From: Burkholderiales bacterium
GTDB lineage: Bacteria > Pseudomonadota > Gammaproteobacteria > Burkholderiales > JAEUOS01
DNA: 64,000 nucleotides
Assembly: GCA_016790635.1 (NCBI GenBank)
Contig: JAEUOR010000034.1
Span: 1-64,000 of the forward strand
Reading direction: 5' to 3'
Made by a program: the position numbers and the translations under genes. The notes under the pieces were generated by a model. The model was given only the letters and a program-made list of their open reading frames with translations. It was not told where the DNA came from and searched no databases. This document shows, piece by piece, positions 16,081 through 26,802 of this stretch; positions within the stretch are counted from its first letter, which is position 1; every line of letters starts with the position of its first letter.

Positions 16081-16713
16081 ATGCGCGCCACCTGGTACTT
16101 CGACGTCATCTCGCCCTACGCCTATCTGCACTTCAGGCAGTTCGACCGTCTTCCCGCTGGCCTTACGATCGAGTATGTGCCGGTGCTGTTCGCCGGCCTC
16201 CTCAAGGCGCATGGCCACAAGGGGCCGGCCGAGATTGTGGAGAAGCGGCGCCAGACCTACCGCATGTGCGTGTGGCAGGCGCGCGAATCCGGCATTGCCA
16301 TGCGCTTTCCGCCGGCGCATCCCTTCAACCCGCTGCACGTCCTGCGCCTGATCGTGGCCGCCGGCGCGACGCAGGCAGCGGTCGCGGCTGCCTTCGAGGT
16401 GATCTGGGAATCCGGCCTGGATCCGAATTCCCCACCGGTGTTCGCAGCACTGGCCGCACGCATGGGCATTGCGGACCCGGATGCGGCCATCGCCGACCCG
16501 CGCGTCAAGCAGGGCCTGGCCGACAACACCGCGCGAGCGCTCGCACGCGGCGTCTATGGTGTGCCGACCTTCGACTGCAACGGCGAGCTGTTCTGGGGCA
16601 GCGACACGCTGTCGCTGATGCGCGCCTTCGTGGCCGACCCGCGCCTGTTCGACGAGGGCGAGTTCGCGCGCGTGGACCGACTGCCGATGGCCGCGACGCG
16701 CCGCGACGCATGA
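16081..16713 (+). CDS. 2-hydroxychromene-2-carboxylate isomerase / DsbA-family thiol oxidoreductase
   Basis: The 210-residue protein has the DsbA/kappa-GST thioredoxin-like fold with the YFDVISPYAYLHF start and the cis-proline loop GVYGVPTF. The usual Ser or Cys nucleophile position in the N-terminal motif is Ser in ISPYAY, as in chromene-carboxylate isomerases, which isomerise a naphthalene-degradation intermediate with glutathione. No naphthalene genes are nearby, so its true role is open. ATG 16081 is the first start after the preceding stop. A strong terminator follows. Confidence 0.85.
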   Translation: MRATWYFDVISPYAYLHFRQFDRLPAGLTIEYVPVLFAGLLKAHGHKGPAEIVEKRRQTYRMCVWQARESGIAMRFPPAHPFNPLHVLRLIVAAGATQAAVAAAFEVIWESGLDPNSPPVFAALAARMGIADPDAAIADPRVKQGLADNTARALARGVYGVPTFDCNGELFWGSDTLSLMRAFVADPRLFDEGEFARVDRLPMAATRRDA

Positions 16714-16739
16714 ACCGTTTCATGCGCATGCCCCACAAA

Positions 16740-16762
16740 AAAGCCCCGCGGCGCGGGGCTTT
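16740..16762. terminator. Bidirectional rho-independent terminator
   Basis: AAAGCCCCGCG at 16740-16750 pairs with CGCGGGGCTTT at 16752-16762. An A-run (16737-16742) precedes the stem, so both strands give a GC stem followed by U residues. It separates the convergent isomerase and PII genes. Confidence 0.85.
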
Positions 16763-16780
16763 GCGCAACGCGGCCTGAGC

Positions 16781-18815
<2,035 letters not shown>

Positions 18816-18887
18816 GCGTCTACAATTCTTGGCTCAGGGTGCGACGCAGACGATTATCGCACCCGGTTTCTCCGCCTCCACGCCGCA

Positions 18888-20027
18888 TTGTCCAAGCTCA
18901 AGGTTCTTGATTCGCTCGGGGCCATCGATCCCGCGCGCTGGGATGCGCTGGCCGGCGATCATCCGCTCATCTCGCACGCGTTCCTGCACGCCCTGCACGA
19001 AACCGGTTGCGCTGCGCGCCGCTCCGGCTGGGAGCCGCAATACCTGACCCTGTGGGACCGGGAGGTGCTGACCGGCGCGATGCCGCTCTATGTCAAGCAT
19101 CACTCCTACGGCGAGTACGTGTTCGACTGGGCCTGGGCCGAGGCCTACCAGCGTCACGGGCTGGACTACTACCCCAAGCTGCTCTCGGCCATCCCCTTCA
19201 CGCCCTGCACCACGCCGCGCCTGATCGCGCAGGACGACGGCGTGCGTGCGGCACTCGTCGCCGCGGCCCTGGATGCGGCGCGCGGCACGGAGGTCTCGTC
19301 GCTGCACGTCCTCTTTCCGCAGCCCGCCGAGACCCGCATGCTGCAGGACGCGGGCATGCTGCCGCGCCGCACGGTGCAATTCCATTGGCAGAACGCCGGC
19401 TACGCCGACTTCGACGCGTTCCTGGCCACCATGTCGCATGACAAGCGCAAGAAGATCAAGCAGGAACGCCGCCGCGTGCGCGAGGCCGGCATCGTCTTTC
19501 GCCACCTGGCCGGCCCCGAGATCGACGCCGCCACCTGGAAGTTCTGGACCCGCTGCTACAACCACACCTATCGCGCCCACCACTCGACGCCCTACCTTAA
19601 CCTGGCCTTTTTTGAGGCGCTCGGCCGCGACATGCCGCAGCACCTGCTGCTGGTCGTGGGAAGCCAGGGGGGCGAGGATGTCTGCGCGTCGCTCTGCATC
19701 CACGACGGCCGCACCCTGTACGGCCGCTATTGGGGGGCGCTGGGCTATGCCCCGGGGCTGCACTTCGAGGCCTGCTACTACCAGCCGCTGGAATTCTGCA
19801 TCGCCCAGGGCTTGCAATCCTTCGAAGGCGGCGCGCAGGGCGCGCACAAGCTCGCGCGCGGGTTCCTGCCGCGCGAGACGGATTCGCTGCACTGGCTCAA
19901 GCACCCGCAGTTCGCCGACGCGGTCGAGGACTTCCTGAAGCGCGAGACCGCCGGCATCCACCGCTATGTCGATGAATTGAACGAGCACAGCCCCTTCAAG
20001 GCCGGTGTGCCTGAGGACAAGACCTGA
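18888..20027 (+). CDS. FemAB-like / GNAT acyltransferase (PF04339 type)
   Basis: The protein of about 379 residues belongs to the peptidogalycan/FemAB-related N-acyltransferase family (DUF482). It shows the family order: LDSLGAIDPARWDAL, ISHAFLHALHETGCA, VKHHSYGEYVFDWAWAEAY, FTPCTTPRLI, SHDKRKKIKQERRRV and FEGGAQGAHKLARGF. No ATG gives this N-terminus; TTG 18888 is the best start, though the reading frame is open further upstream through nadE. Its substrate is unknown. It is divergent from nadE with only 72 bases between them. Confidence 0.8.
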   Translation: MSKLKVLDSLGAIDPARWDALAGDHPLISHAFLHALHETGCAARRSGWEPQYLTLWDREVLTGAMPLYVKHHSYGEYVFDWAWAEAYQRHGLDYYPKLLSAIPFTPCTTPRLIAQDDGVRAALVAAALDAARGTEVSSLHVLFPQPAETRMLQDAGMLPRRTVQFHWQNAGYADFDAFLATMSHDKRKKIKQERRRVREAGIVFRHLAGPEIDAATWKFWTRCYNHTYRAHHSTPYLNLAFFEALGRDMPQHLLLVVGSQGGEDVCASLCIHDGRTLYGRYWGALGYAPGLHFEACYYQPLEFCIAQGLQSFEGGAQGAHKLARGFLPRETDSLHWLKHPQFADAVEDFLKRETAGIHRYVDELNEHSPFKAGVPEDKT

Positions 20028-20034
20028 AGGGGTT

Positions 20035-20052
20035 TTCCCGCAGCTGCGGGAA
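20035..20052. terminator. Perfect 18-bp palindrome after the FemAB-like gene
   Basis: TTCCCGCAGCTGCGGGAA is its own reverse complement and begins seven bases after the gene stop. It lacks a downstream T-run on the plus strand; a TTTT lies immediately before it. It may be a weak terminator or a protein site. Confidence 0.4.
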
Positions 20053-20111
20053 CGCGTGCACCGATCCGGGGTCTACAGCGTTATAGTCCCCGAACCGCTC
20101 CGGAGTCGACC

Positions 20112-20648
20112 ATGCGCCAACTTCATGTTCTTGCCGCACTTGCGCTCAGCGCACTCCTGGGCGCCTGCGCCTCGACGACGCCCGAGCGCGGCAGCGTGCA
20201 GCGCCTGGCGCCGGAAGACCTGGCCAGGCTCGCCCCGGCACCCAACCCCAAGCTGCCCCTGGACCAGGTCGTTGCCTTGTCGCGCGGCGGCTCGCCGCCG
20301 GCAGCCATCATCGAGCAATTGCGCGCCACCGGCACCTTCTACAACCTGACGCCGGAACAGATCGTGGGGCTGTCCAAACAAGGCGTGGACCAGTCGGTCA
20401 TCAACTACCTGGTCGATGCCCAGGAACGCGCACGCCAGGCCACCCTTATCACCCAGTTGGCCGACCGCGACGCGCAGGCAGCGCGGCAACTCGAAGCCGA
20501 GCGGCAGCGGCGCCTGCAGGCGCAGCGCCGCTACGACCCGTTCTTCTACGACCCGTTCTGGCCGCGCCCCTATTACGGCTGGAACCATCGCGGCGGCTGG
20601 AACTGGGGCATCCACGGCGGCATCGGGCCGTATTGGCGGCGCTGGTAG
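20112..20648 (+). CDS. Lipoprotein of unknown function
   Basis: The 178-residue protein has a lipoprotein signal with lipobox LLGAC (Cys19). After that comes a helical region (PLDQVVALSRGGSPPAAIIEQL, LTPEQIVGLSKQGVDQSVINYL) with two similar turn-helix repeats, then a charged helix (about 105-135) and an aromatic Trp/Tyr/Gly-rich tail (FFYDPFWPRPYYGWNH). It is probably anchored in a membrane facing the periplasm. No enzyme motif is visible. GGAGTCGACC precedes the ATG. Confidence 0.8.
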   Translation: MRQLHVLAALALSALLGACASTTPERGSVQRLAPEDLARLAPAPNPKLPLDQVVALSRGGSPPAAIIEQLRATGTFYNLTPEQIVGLSKQGVDQSVINYLVDAQERARQATLITQLADRDAQAARQLEAERQRRLQAQRRYDPFFYDPFWPRPYYGWNHRGGWNWGIHGGIGPYWRRW

Positions 20649-20663
20649 CGCGGCGGTCGGCCC

Positions 20664-21839
20664 TTACAGGGCGCGGCCGATGATCTCGCGCATGATCTCG
20701 TTGGTGCCGGCGTAGATGCGGTGCACGCGCGCATCGGCCCACATGCGGCCGATCGGGTAGTCCCACATGTAGCCGGTGCCGCCGTGCAGCTGCATGCAGG
20801 TGTCGAGCACGCTGTCCTGCACCTCGGTCGAGTAGAGCTTGGACATGGCCGCGCTGTGCATGTCGAGTTCGCCGCGCGCGTGCAGATCGATGCAGCGGTC
20901 GGTGAAGACGCGCAAAGCCTGGGTCTGCGTGGCCACATCGGCCAAGCGAAAGCGTGTGTTCTGGAAATCGAACACGCGCCCACCGAAGGCCTGGCGCTCC
21001 TTGACCCAGCGCACCGTCATCTCCAGCGCTGCCTCGCAGGTGGCCGCCGCGCGCACCGCGACCAGCAGGCGCTCCTGCACCAGTTCGGACATCAGCACCT
21101 TCCAGCCGCCGTTCTCCTCGCCCAGGAGGCAATGCGCCGGCACGCGCACGTCGTCGAAAAAGAGTTCGGCGGTGTCCTGCGCCTTGTTGCCGACCTTTTT
21201 CACATTGCGCGCCTTGCGGTAGCCCGGCAGGCTGGTGTCGACCAAGAGCAGCGAGACACCCTTGGCCTTCAATTCCGGTGCGGTCTTGACCACCAGCACG
21301 ACCAGGTCGCCGACGATGCCGTTGGTGATGAAGATCTTCGAGCCGTTGACCACGTAATGATCGCCGTCGCGCACCGCGCGCGTGCGCACCGCCGCGAGGT
21401 CGCTACCGCTGTTCGGCTCGGTCATGCCGATCGAGGCCACCACCTCGCCCGAGGCCATGCGCGGCAGCCAGGCGCGCTTTTGCGCCTCGTTGCCGTGGCG
21501 CACGAGGTAGGGCGCAACGATGCCGGTGTGCAGCTCGAAGGCCGGCGCCGCCATCCCGGCGCGCGCATGCTCCTCCACCGCGATGGCCAGGGTCAGGAAG
21601 TCCTCGCCCGCCCCGCCATACTCCTCGGGGATGCCGGCACCCAGGGCACCGACGTCGCCAAAGCGCCGCCAGGCCGATTTGGGCACCATGCCTTCCTCCT
21701 CCCACTTCTGCATGTGCGGCGTGATTTCGGCGGCGAGAAAGCGGCGCATCGCGTCGCCAAATGCCAGGTGCTCGGGCGCGTACAGGGTGCGCGGCAGGCG
21801 CAGCATGGCGTTAAGTTCGGAGGAATGGGTCGCATTCAT
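20664..21839 (-). CDS. Acyl-CoA dehydrogenase, long-chain type
   Basis: The 391-residue flavoenzyme introduces a 2,3-double bond into an acyl-CoA. FAD/substrate motifs IGMTEPNSGSDL, QAFGGRVFDFQNTRF and QLHGGTGYMWDYPIGRMWADAR are present. The position that holds the catalytic Glu in medium-chain enzymes is Ala here (IYAGTNEIM). Glu256 in SELVQERLLV sits where long-chain and isovaleryl enzymes place the base, so the enzyme should be active and of that type. The start ATG 21839 is tentative; MLRLPRTLY, 11 residues on, is an alternative. It is divergent from a Bug receptor gene and stands alone. Confidence 0.88.
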   Translation of the reverse strand: MNATHSSELNAMLRLPRTLYAPEHLAFGDAMRRFLAAEITPHMQKWEEEGMVPKSAWRRFGDVGALGAGIPEEYGGAGEDFLTLAIAVEEHARAGMAAPAFELHTGIVAPYLVRHGNEAQKRAWLPRMASGEVVASIGMTEPNSGSDLAAVRTRAVRDGDHYVVNGSKIFITNGIVGDLVVLVVKTAPELKAKGVSLLLVDTSLPGYRKARNVKKVGNKAQDTAELFFDDVRVPAHCLLGEENGGWKVLMSELVQERLLVAVRAAATCEAALEMTVRWVKERQAFGGRVFDFQNTRFRLADVATQTQALRVFTDRCIDLHARGELDMHSAAMSKLYSTEVQDSVLDTCMQLHGGTGYMWDYPIGRMWADARVHRIYAGTNEIMREIIGRAL

Positions 21840-21940
21840 GGAAAACGATAATACCGGAGGACATGCAGGGGCCAATAGACTGCGCAGGCGCCGGATGGCC
21901 GGGCGCATCACCTTCACCACCGACCCTTCCGGAGCCCCGC

Positions 21941-22927
21941 ATGATTTCACGTCGTCGGCTGTTGTCCGCCTCTGCCCTCACCTTGGCCGGTGGTGCGATG
22001 CCTTTTTCGGGCTTCGCGCAGACCCTGCAGCGCAACGCCCGCATCATCGTCGGCTTTCCGCCCGGCGGCTCGTCCGATACGGTCGCGCGCCTCCTGGCTG
22101 AGCGCCTGCGCGGGGTGTACGCGCCACAGGTGCTGGTGGAGAACCGGCCGGGCGGCGGCGGGCGTCTCGCCGCCGAGACGGTCAAGGCTGCCGACCCGGA
22201 TGGCACGACCATCCTGATCACGCCGGCCTCGATCATGACCATTTATCCGCACGTCTATCGCAAGCTCAACTACGACGGCTTTACCGATTTTGCCCCGGTC
22301 ACACGCGTGGTGTCCTTTCCGCTGGGCTTCTCGGTCGGGCCGGCGGTGCCCGCAAGCGTACGCAACCTCGCGGAATTCGTGCAGTGGGCACGCGCCCAGG
22401 GCAAGCCGATCGCCTACGGTTCGCCGTCCGCCGGCTCGGTGCCGCATTTCACGGGAGTGACCATCGGTCGCGCGCTGGGTATTCCGGTGAACCACATACC
22501 TTACAAGGGCGGCGCGCCGGCGATCCAGGACCTCCTGGGCGGGCAGATTCCGTGCAGCATCAACGTCATCAGCGAACCCCTGCAGCACCATATCGCCGGC
22601 AAGCTGCGTATCTTGGCGCAGACCGGGCCGACGCGCTCGCCGCACGTGCCGGACGTGCCGACGTTCACCGAGGCCGGGTTCCGCGACGTCTCGGTGCGCG
22701 AATGGTTCGGCGCCTTCCTGCCGGTGCGCACGCCGGCCGCGACCGTCACCGCGCTCAACGCGGCGTTGCGCGATGCGGTGCGCACCAAGGAGATCATCGA
22801 CGGCTTCGGCCGCTTCGCGTTCGACGCCGAGAACGATACACCCGCCGATTTCCTGCGCGAAATGCGTTCCATGCACGACACGTGGGGCCCGGTCATCAAG
22901 TCGACCGGGTTCACCGCCGACGAGTGA
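21941..22927 (+). CDS. Bug/TctC family receptor (third in window)
   Basis: The 328-residue periplasmic binding protein begins MISRRRLLSASALTLAGG, a twin-arginine-type leader, with mature start near TLQRNARIIVGFPPGGSSD. HIPYKGGAPAIQDLLGGQI and VPDVPTFTEAGF are standard Bug segments. No TctAB genes are nearby. It is convergent with the HAD-PhyH operon and may deliver that operon's substrate, though nothing in the sequence proves it. Confidence 0.9.
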   Translation: MISRRRLLSASALTLAGGAMPFSGFAQTLQRNARIIVGFPPGGSSDTVARLLAERLRGVYAPQVLVENRPGGGGRLAAETVKAADPDGTTILITPASIMTIYPHVYRKLNYDGFTDFAPVTRVVSFPLGFSVGPAVPASVRNLAEFVQWARAQGKPIAYGSPSAGSVPHFTGVTIGRALGIPVNHIPYKGGAPAIQDLLGGQIPCSINVISEPLQHHIAGKLRILAQTGPTRSPHVPDVPTFTEAGFRDVSVREWFGAFLPVRTPAATVTALNAALRDAVRTKEIIDGFGRFAFDAENDTPADFLREMRSMHDTWGPVIKSTGFTADE

Positions 22928-22938
22928 CGCCCTAGTGG

Positions 22939-22967
22939 GCCGGCGCGCGACGCCAAGCGCGGCCGGC
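22939..22967. terminator. GC hairpin between convergent receptor and HAD genes
   Basis: GCCGGCGCGC at 22939-22948 pairs with GCGCGGCCGGC at 22957-22967 with one bulged base. It fills the 40-base convergent gap. No T-run follows. Confidence 0.4.
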
Positions 22968-23702
22968 TCAACAACCCAGGGCGGTAGCGAGTTCGCGAAA
23001 GTCGCGCACGTTCAAATCGAAGCGCTTCTCGTAGGCGGCGTCGTAGGCGCCGGACTTGAGGAACGCGCGACCGAATTCCAGCGGGCGCGGAACGAAGCAG
23101 GTCATGAGGCCCGCACGCCGGGCGCCATCCAGGTCGCTCTTGTGCGCGGCCACCAGCATGACATCGCGCGGCTTCAATCCAAGGAATTGCGGGGCGGACA
23201 GGTAGGTCTCGCGGTCCGGCTTGTAGTGACGCACCCACTCGGCCGAGAACACCAGGTCCCAGGGCAGGCTCGCGAACTTGGCCATGTTGGTGAGCAGCGC
23301 GACATTGCCGTTGGACATGCTGCCGATGATGTGGCGCGTCTTCAGGCGGCGCAGTCCCGACACCGCATCCGGCCAGGGCTTGAGGCGATGCCACATGGTG
23401 TTGATGCGTTCCATGTCGGACGCGCGCACCGCTTTCTTCGGCGTGCCGCCCAGGTAGGCCGGCAGCAAGGCGTCAAGCGCCATACGGTGCAGCACATCCA
23501 AGTGGGTCCACGGCAATTGCCCGCTGCGCACCTTTTGCATGTTGGGCTGATAGGCGCCGCGCCAGGCATCGACCAGGCCTTCCCAGTCGATCTTCCAGCC
23601 GCGCTCGGCGTTGAGCCTGCGGCCCTCGGCAATGATCGAACCGCGCCAGTCGACGCAGGTGCCGAAGACATCGAAGACCAGGGCTTTGGGAGCGGGACTC
23701 AT
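22968..23702 (-). CDS. Haloacid dehalogenase type II family hydrolase
   Basis: The 244-residue HAD-superfamily protein resembles L-2-haloacid dehalogenases. The nucleophile is Asp11 in VFDVFGTCVDWR; the second motif SMSNGN, the lysine in HYKPDRETY and the acidic loop AAHKSDLDGARRAG are present. True haloacid dehalogenases have this arrangement, but many homologues act on phosphate esters or are untested. The start overlaps the upstream oxidoreductase stop by four bases (ATGA), making it the last gene of the GntR operon. Confidence 0.87.
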   Translation of the reverse strand: MSPAPKALVFDVFGTCVDWRGSIIAEGRRLNAERGWKIDWEGLVDAWRGAYQPNMQKVRSGQLPWTHLDVLHRMALDALLPAYLGGTPKKAVRASDMERINTMWHRLKPWPDAVSGLRRLKTRHIIGSMSNGNVALLTNMAKFASLPWDLVFSAEWVRHYKPDRETYLSAPQFLGLKPRDVMLVAAHKSDLDGARRAGLMTCFVPRPLEFGRAFLKSGAYDAAYEKRFDLNVRDFRELATALGC

Positions 23703-25057
23703 GCCGCTTGCCTCAGGGACGCGCCGAACATCGCCTCCATTTCGCGGCGCACCCGGTAGGCGGACAATTTCTCGTCGACCTGCACGTCGGCCCACGTGAG
23801 GCTCTGGCCCTGGCGCACTGGGCGCAGCACCTTGAGATCATGCGCCAGCCCCAGGGGCAGGCCGCCGGCAGCCTGCGAGGTGGCCGCCGGCTGCAGCTTG
23901 CCCCACACGGTGTAGCCGCCTTCGCCGTCGAGCATCTCGCCGGGATGAAGGTCCTTCTTGGCAGTCGCGATGACGTCCGCGTTCCAGCCGATGGCCGCGC
24001 CGGTGGCTTCGCCGCGCAGCGCGACCGAGGCCACCGAGATGCCGACCTCCAGCCCGATCAGGTGCCAGCGCTTGTACAGGCACGCGTAGCGCCCGCTCGG
24101 GTCGGTGCGCACCATGTACTCCCTGAAGCAGTTGCGGATGTACTCGGTCTCGCCCTCGAAGACCACAAAGACGCCGAAGCGGATGTCGTAGGGAATCGCG
24201 CGGCCGTCGGCCTCGAGCGAGGAGATCACCTCCACCTGGCCCTTGGCATGCAGCACGCCGCCTTCGGCGATGGGCCGGCACACGAACGGGATGTCGTCCA
24301 CCGAGGCCGGCGGGTAGCTGAGTCCATCCGGCGGCGCGACAAGCCCGGTGGCGTTGCACACCGCGGTCGATTCGATCGAGGGCTTGGAGCCATCGAGAAA
24401 GGAATTGAACATCTTCGGGTTGAGGCCACCGATGCGCGCGGTCTCGGGCGTGAGGCCGTAGTGTCCCCATACGGTCTCGGGCGTGGACTGCGAGAAGTGC
24501 GGCAGCCACTTGTGCCCGCGTCCGGCGGCCACCACCGGAAAGCCCGCGGCGCGCGCCCAGTCGACCAGGTCGCAGATCAGGGCGGGCTGGTCGCCGTAAG
24601 CGAGGCTGTAGACCACGCCGGCCTCTGCCGCGCGGCGCGCGAGGAGCGGCCCGCACAAGGCATCGGCTTCGACGGTCACGTTGACCACATGCTTGCCGGC
24701 CGCGAAGGCGGCCAGGATGTGATCGACCGCGGCCACCGGGTTGCCCGTGCACTCGACGACGATGTCGATCCCCGGGTGGCGCACCAGTGCCTGCCAATCC
24801 TCGCCCACGTGGGTGGTGCCGGCGGCAAGCGCGGCGTCGATCGATGCGGCGCGCGATCGCTCGGCCACCCAGCCCACGCGCGCCAGGTTGGCCTGTGCCC
24901 CGGCCGGGTTCAGGTCCGCGATCGCCACCAGATGCACGCCCGGCGTGCGCGGCACCTGCGCCAGATACATGGAGCCGAACTTGCCGGCGCCGATCAGCCC
25001 GAGGCGCACCGCCTTGCCTTCTGCCTGCCGCTGCAACAGTTTCGCGTGCAGGTTCAT
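23699..25057 (-). CDS. NAD(P)-dependent oxidoreductase with C-terminal SAF domain
   Basis: The 452-residue protein has a Gfo/Idh/homoserine-dehydrogenase-like Rossmann domain (RLGLIGAGKFGSMYL near residue 18, then VECTGNP) and a middle domain. Its C-terminal SAF-like module, about residues 370-435, contains DLHPGEMLDGEGGYTVWGK and QGQSLTWADV. Such proteins are sometimes mislabelled as flagellar FlgA because of the SAF domain. The reaction is unknown; an oxidation of a hydroxy acid or amino acid derivative is plausible. It starts two bases after the PhyH stop. Confidence 0.8.
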   Translation of the reverse strand: MNLHAKLLQRQAEGKAVRLGLIGAGKFGSMYLAQVPRTPGVHLVAIADLNPAGAQANLARVGWVAERSRAASIDAALAAGTTHVGEDWQALVRHPGIDIVVECTGNPVAAVDHILAAFAAGKHVVNVTVEADALCGPLLARRAAEAGVVYSLAYGDQPALICDLVDWARAAGFPVVAAGRGHKWLPHFSQSTPETVWGHYGLTPETARIGGLNPKMFNSFLDGSKPSIESTAVCNATGLVAPPDGLSYPPASVDDIPFVCRPIAEGGVLHAKGQVEVISSLEADGRAIPYDIRFGVFVVFEGETEYIRNCFREYMVRTDPSGRYACLYKRWHLIGLEVGISVASVALRGEATGAAIGWNADVIATAKKDLHPGEMLDGEGGYTVWGKLQPAATSQAAGGLPLGLAHDLKVLRPVRQGQSLTWADVQVDEKLSAYRVRREMEAMFGASLRQAA

Positions 25058-25059
25058 GA

Positions 25060-25923
25060 TCAGGCCGCCTCTTTCAGGAGACCGGTCAATTCCTCAGCCG
25101 GGGTGCCGTCTTTCCATGGCGTCTGGACGGGATAGTCCTTGAGCAGGCAATCGTCGGGCAGGCACTCGATGGCGTCGAACTGGCGATGCGCGATGTAGCC
25201 CGGACGCTTGAACCGGCGGATGTGGTTGGACAGCGCGTTCAGCGACAGATAGACGTTGACCCGGTTCCACGGCGACAGGTTGGAGGTCGAGGCATGCACC
25301 AGGCAGCCGTGAAAGAGAATCATCGACCCCGGCGGCCCCTTGGGGGCGACGATGCCGCCCTTGAGTCCGCCGGCCTTCTCCACCATCTGGCTCACGGTGT
25401 CCTTGTTGATGGTCCACAGCGGATAGGACGTGGTGCTGGTGTCGTGCCCTGCATCGAGCACGCCGGCCTTGTGGCTGCCGGGAATGAACATCAGGGGACC
25501 GTTGAACTCGTTGGTGTCATCCAGGAAGATCGCGACGTTCATGGCGCGCGCGGCGGGCATGTGGTCGTCGTTCATCCAGGTGCCGTAGTCCTGGTGCCAC
25601 TGCCAGACATCGCCGTCGAAGGCCATCTTGCCGTTGATCTTGAACTGGTGCATGTAGAGCTTTTCGCCGAACAGCTGTTCGACCGGTTCGACCATGCGCG
25701 GATGGCGCCCGAGGCGGGCGAACATGTCGTTGTACTTGTGCGCGGCGAAGTTGGTGCGCACCGCGTCCGAGCCGCGTTCGCGCACGTTCTCCGGGCGCTT
25801 TTGCGCGTAGATGCCGGGCACCTCGGCGTTGAGGCGCGCCACTTCTTCGGGCGTGAAGAGCGAAGGAAAGAAGAGGTAACCATCACGGTCGAAGGCGTCA
25901 AGTTGCGCTTGCGTGAGTTTCAT
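25060..25923 (-). CDS. Phytanoyl-CoA dioxygenase (PhyH) family Fe(II)/2OG oxygenase
   Basis: The 287-residue protein is a non-haem iron oxygenase of the PhyH/EctD family. The iron triad is seen as His-X-Asp in WQWHQDYGTW and the distal His in LVHASTSN; the Arg of NRVNVYLSL should bind 2-oxoglutarate. It would hydroxylate a small polar molecule rather than a CoA ester, as no CoA genes are near, but the substrate is unknown. It overlaps the GntR gene by four bases and precedes the SAF oxidoreductase gene, which could oxidise the hydroxylated product. Confidence 0.87.
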   Translation of the reverse strand: MKLTQAQLDAFDRDGYLFFPSLFTPEEVARLNAEVPGIYAQKRPENVRERGSDAVRTNFAAHKYNDMFARLGRHPRMVEPVEQLFGEKLYMHQFKINGKMAFDGDVWQWHQDYGTWMNDDHMPAARAMNVAIFLDDTNEFNGPLMFIPGSHKAGVLDAGHDTSTTSYPLWTINKDTVSQMVEKAGGLKGGIVAPKGPPGSMILFHGCLVHASTSNLSPWNRVNVYLSLNALSNHIRRFKRPGYIAHRQFDAIECLPDDCLLKDYPVQTPWKDGTPAEELTGLLKEAA

Positions 25924-26654
25924 GTCAGGGCTCCGGTGGTTGAAGGTTGACGGGGATCGGCCGCGGGCACATCTTCGTTGGCGGCCCGCAGCCGCTTTTG
26001 CAGATTGAGGCCGGCTTGCGCGGCATGCTTGCGCGCCAGGCGCTCGGCTTGATCGACATCACCCGCGCCAATCGCGGCGACGATGGCGGCGTGCTCGTCC
26101 CACACCGCGGCACGCGCGCCGGCCGCGCCCAGCACGGCCCCCATGGCACGGCGGATATGCTGCCAGTGACGGCCCGCGCTCTCGGCAATGTAGGGGTTGC
26201 CGGAGGCAGCGTAGATGGCATTGTGAAACGCCAGGTCGGCGTCGATCATGGCAGCGACATCGCTGCCAGCGGCGACCCCGCGCCCGACGGCGAGGAGCCG
26301 GGGTTCGATGCTGGCGTGCTCTTGCGCCGCCAGTCGCGCAGCCAGTCCGTCCAGGACCGCGCGCACTTCGTAGAGCCGGGCGATCATGTCGGCGTCCAGC
26401 GGCGCGACCATCAGGCCGCGGGAGGCTCCGGGGACACCCGACTTGGCCGGTGCGTCCACGACCAGCCCCTCCTGTTTCAACAGGCGGAGCGCCTGCAACA
26501 CCGGTTGCCGTGACACCGCGAGGGTTTCTGCAAGCTCCTCCTGGGTCAGGCGATGACCGGGCGCGAACTCGCCGCTGGAAATGGCTGCCAGGAGCGTCGT
26601 ATAGGCTTGTTCTACCAGGTCCGGCGCGGCACGCAGATGTTGCAAGGATGCCAT
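25920..26654 (-). CDS. GntR family transcriptional regulator (FadR/FCD subfamily)
   Basis: The 244-residue regulator has an N-terminal winged helix (LTQEELAETLAVSRQPVLQALRLL, about 35-60) and a C-terminal FCD ligand domain (about 90-225) with conserved His/Asp positions such as DADLAFHNAIY and SAGRHWQHIRRAM. It is the first gene of the operon PhyH-oxidoreductase-HAD and probably represses it until its ligand, perhaps the pathway substrate, appears. A perfect palindrome lies 22 bases before its start codon, fitting autoregulation. Confidence 0.9.
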   Translation of the reverse strand: MASLQHLRAAPDLVEQAYTTLLAAISSGEFAPGHRLTQEELAETLAVSRQPVLQALRLLKQEGLVVDAPAKSGVPGASRGLMVAPLDADMIARLYEVRAVLDGLAARLAAQEHASIEPRLLAVGRGVAAGSDVAAMIDADLAFHNAIYAASGNPYIAESAGRHWQHIRRAMGAVLGAAGARAAVWDEHAAIVAAIGAGDVDQAERLARKHAAQAGLNLQKRLRAANEDVPAADPRQPSTTGALT

Positions 26655-26675
26655 CTCGAATCAGAATTCATTATT

Positions 26676-26688
26676 GTATTCAGAATAC
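26676..26688. promoter_or_regulatory. Palindromic operator for the FCD-type GntR regulator
   Basis: GTATTC-A-GAATAC is a perfect 13-base palindrome 22 bases upstream of the gntR ATG. The half site TCAGAAT occurs again at 26661-26667 as a direct repeat. AT-rich sequence surrounds it in an otherwise GC-rich region. FCD-type GntR proteins commonly bind such sites; the assignment rests on position. Confidence 0.6.
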
Positions 26689-26802
26689 GGAATCGGGAAG
26701 GATATGTCAATCGCCGATCTCAAGACCCCGCCGTTATGATGTCGTCCGGCGATACCAATCTACCCGCGCCACCTGCCAACAGTCTGCCCCTTGCCGAACG
26801 CC

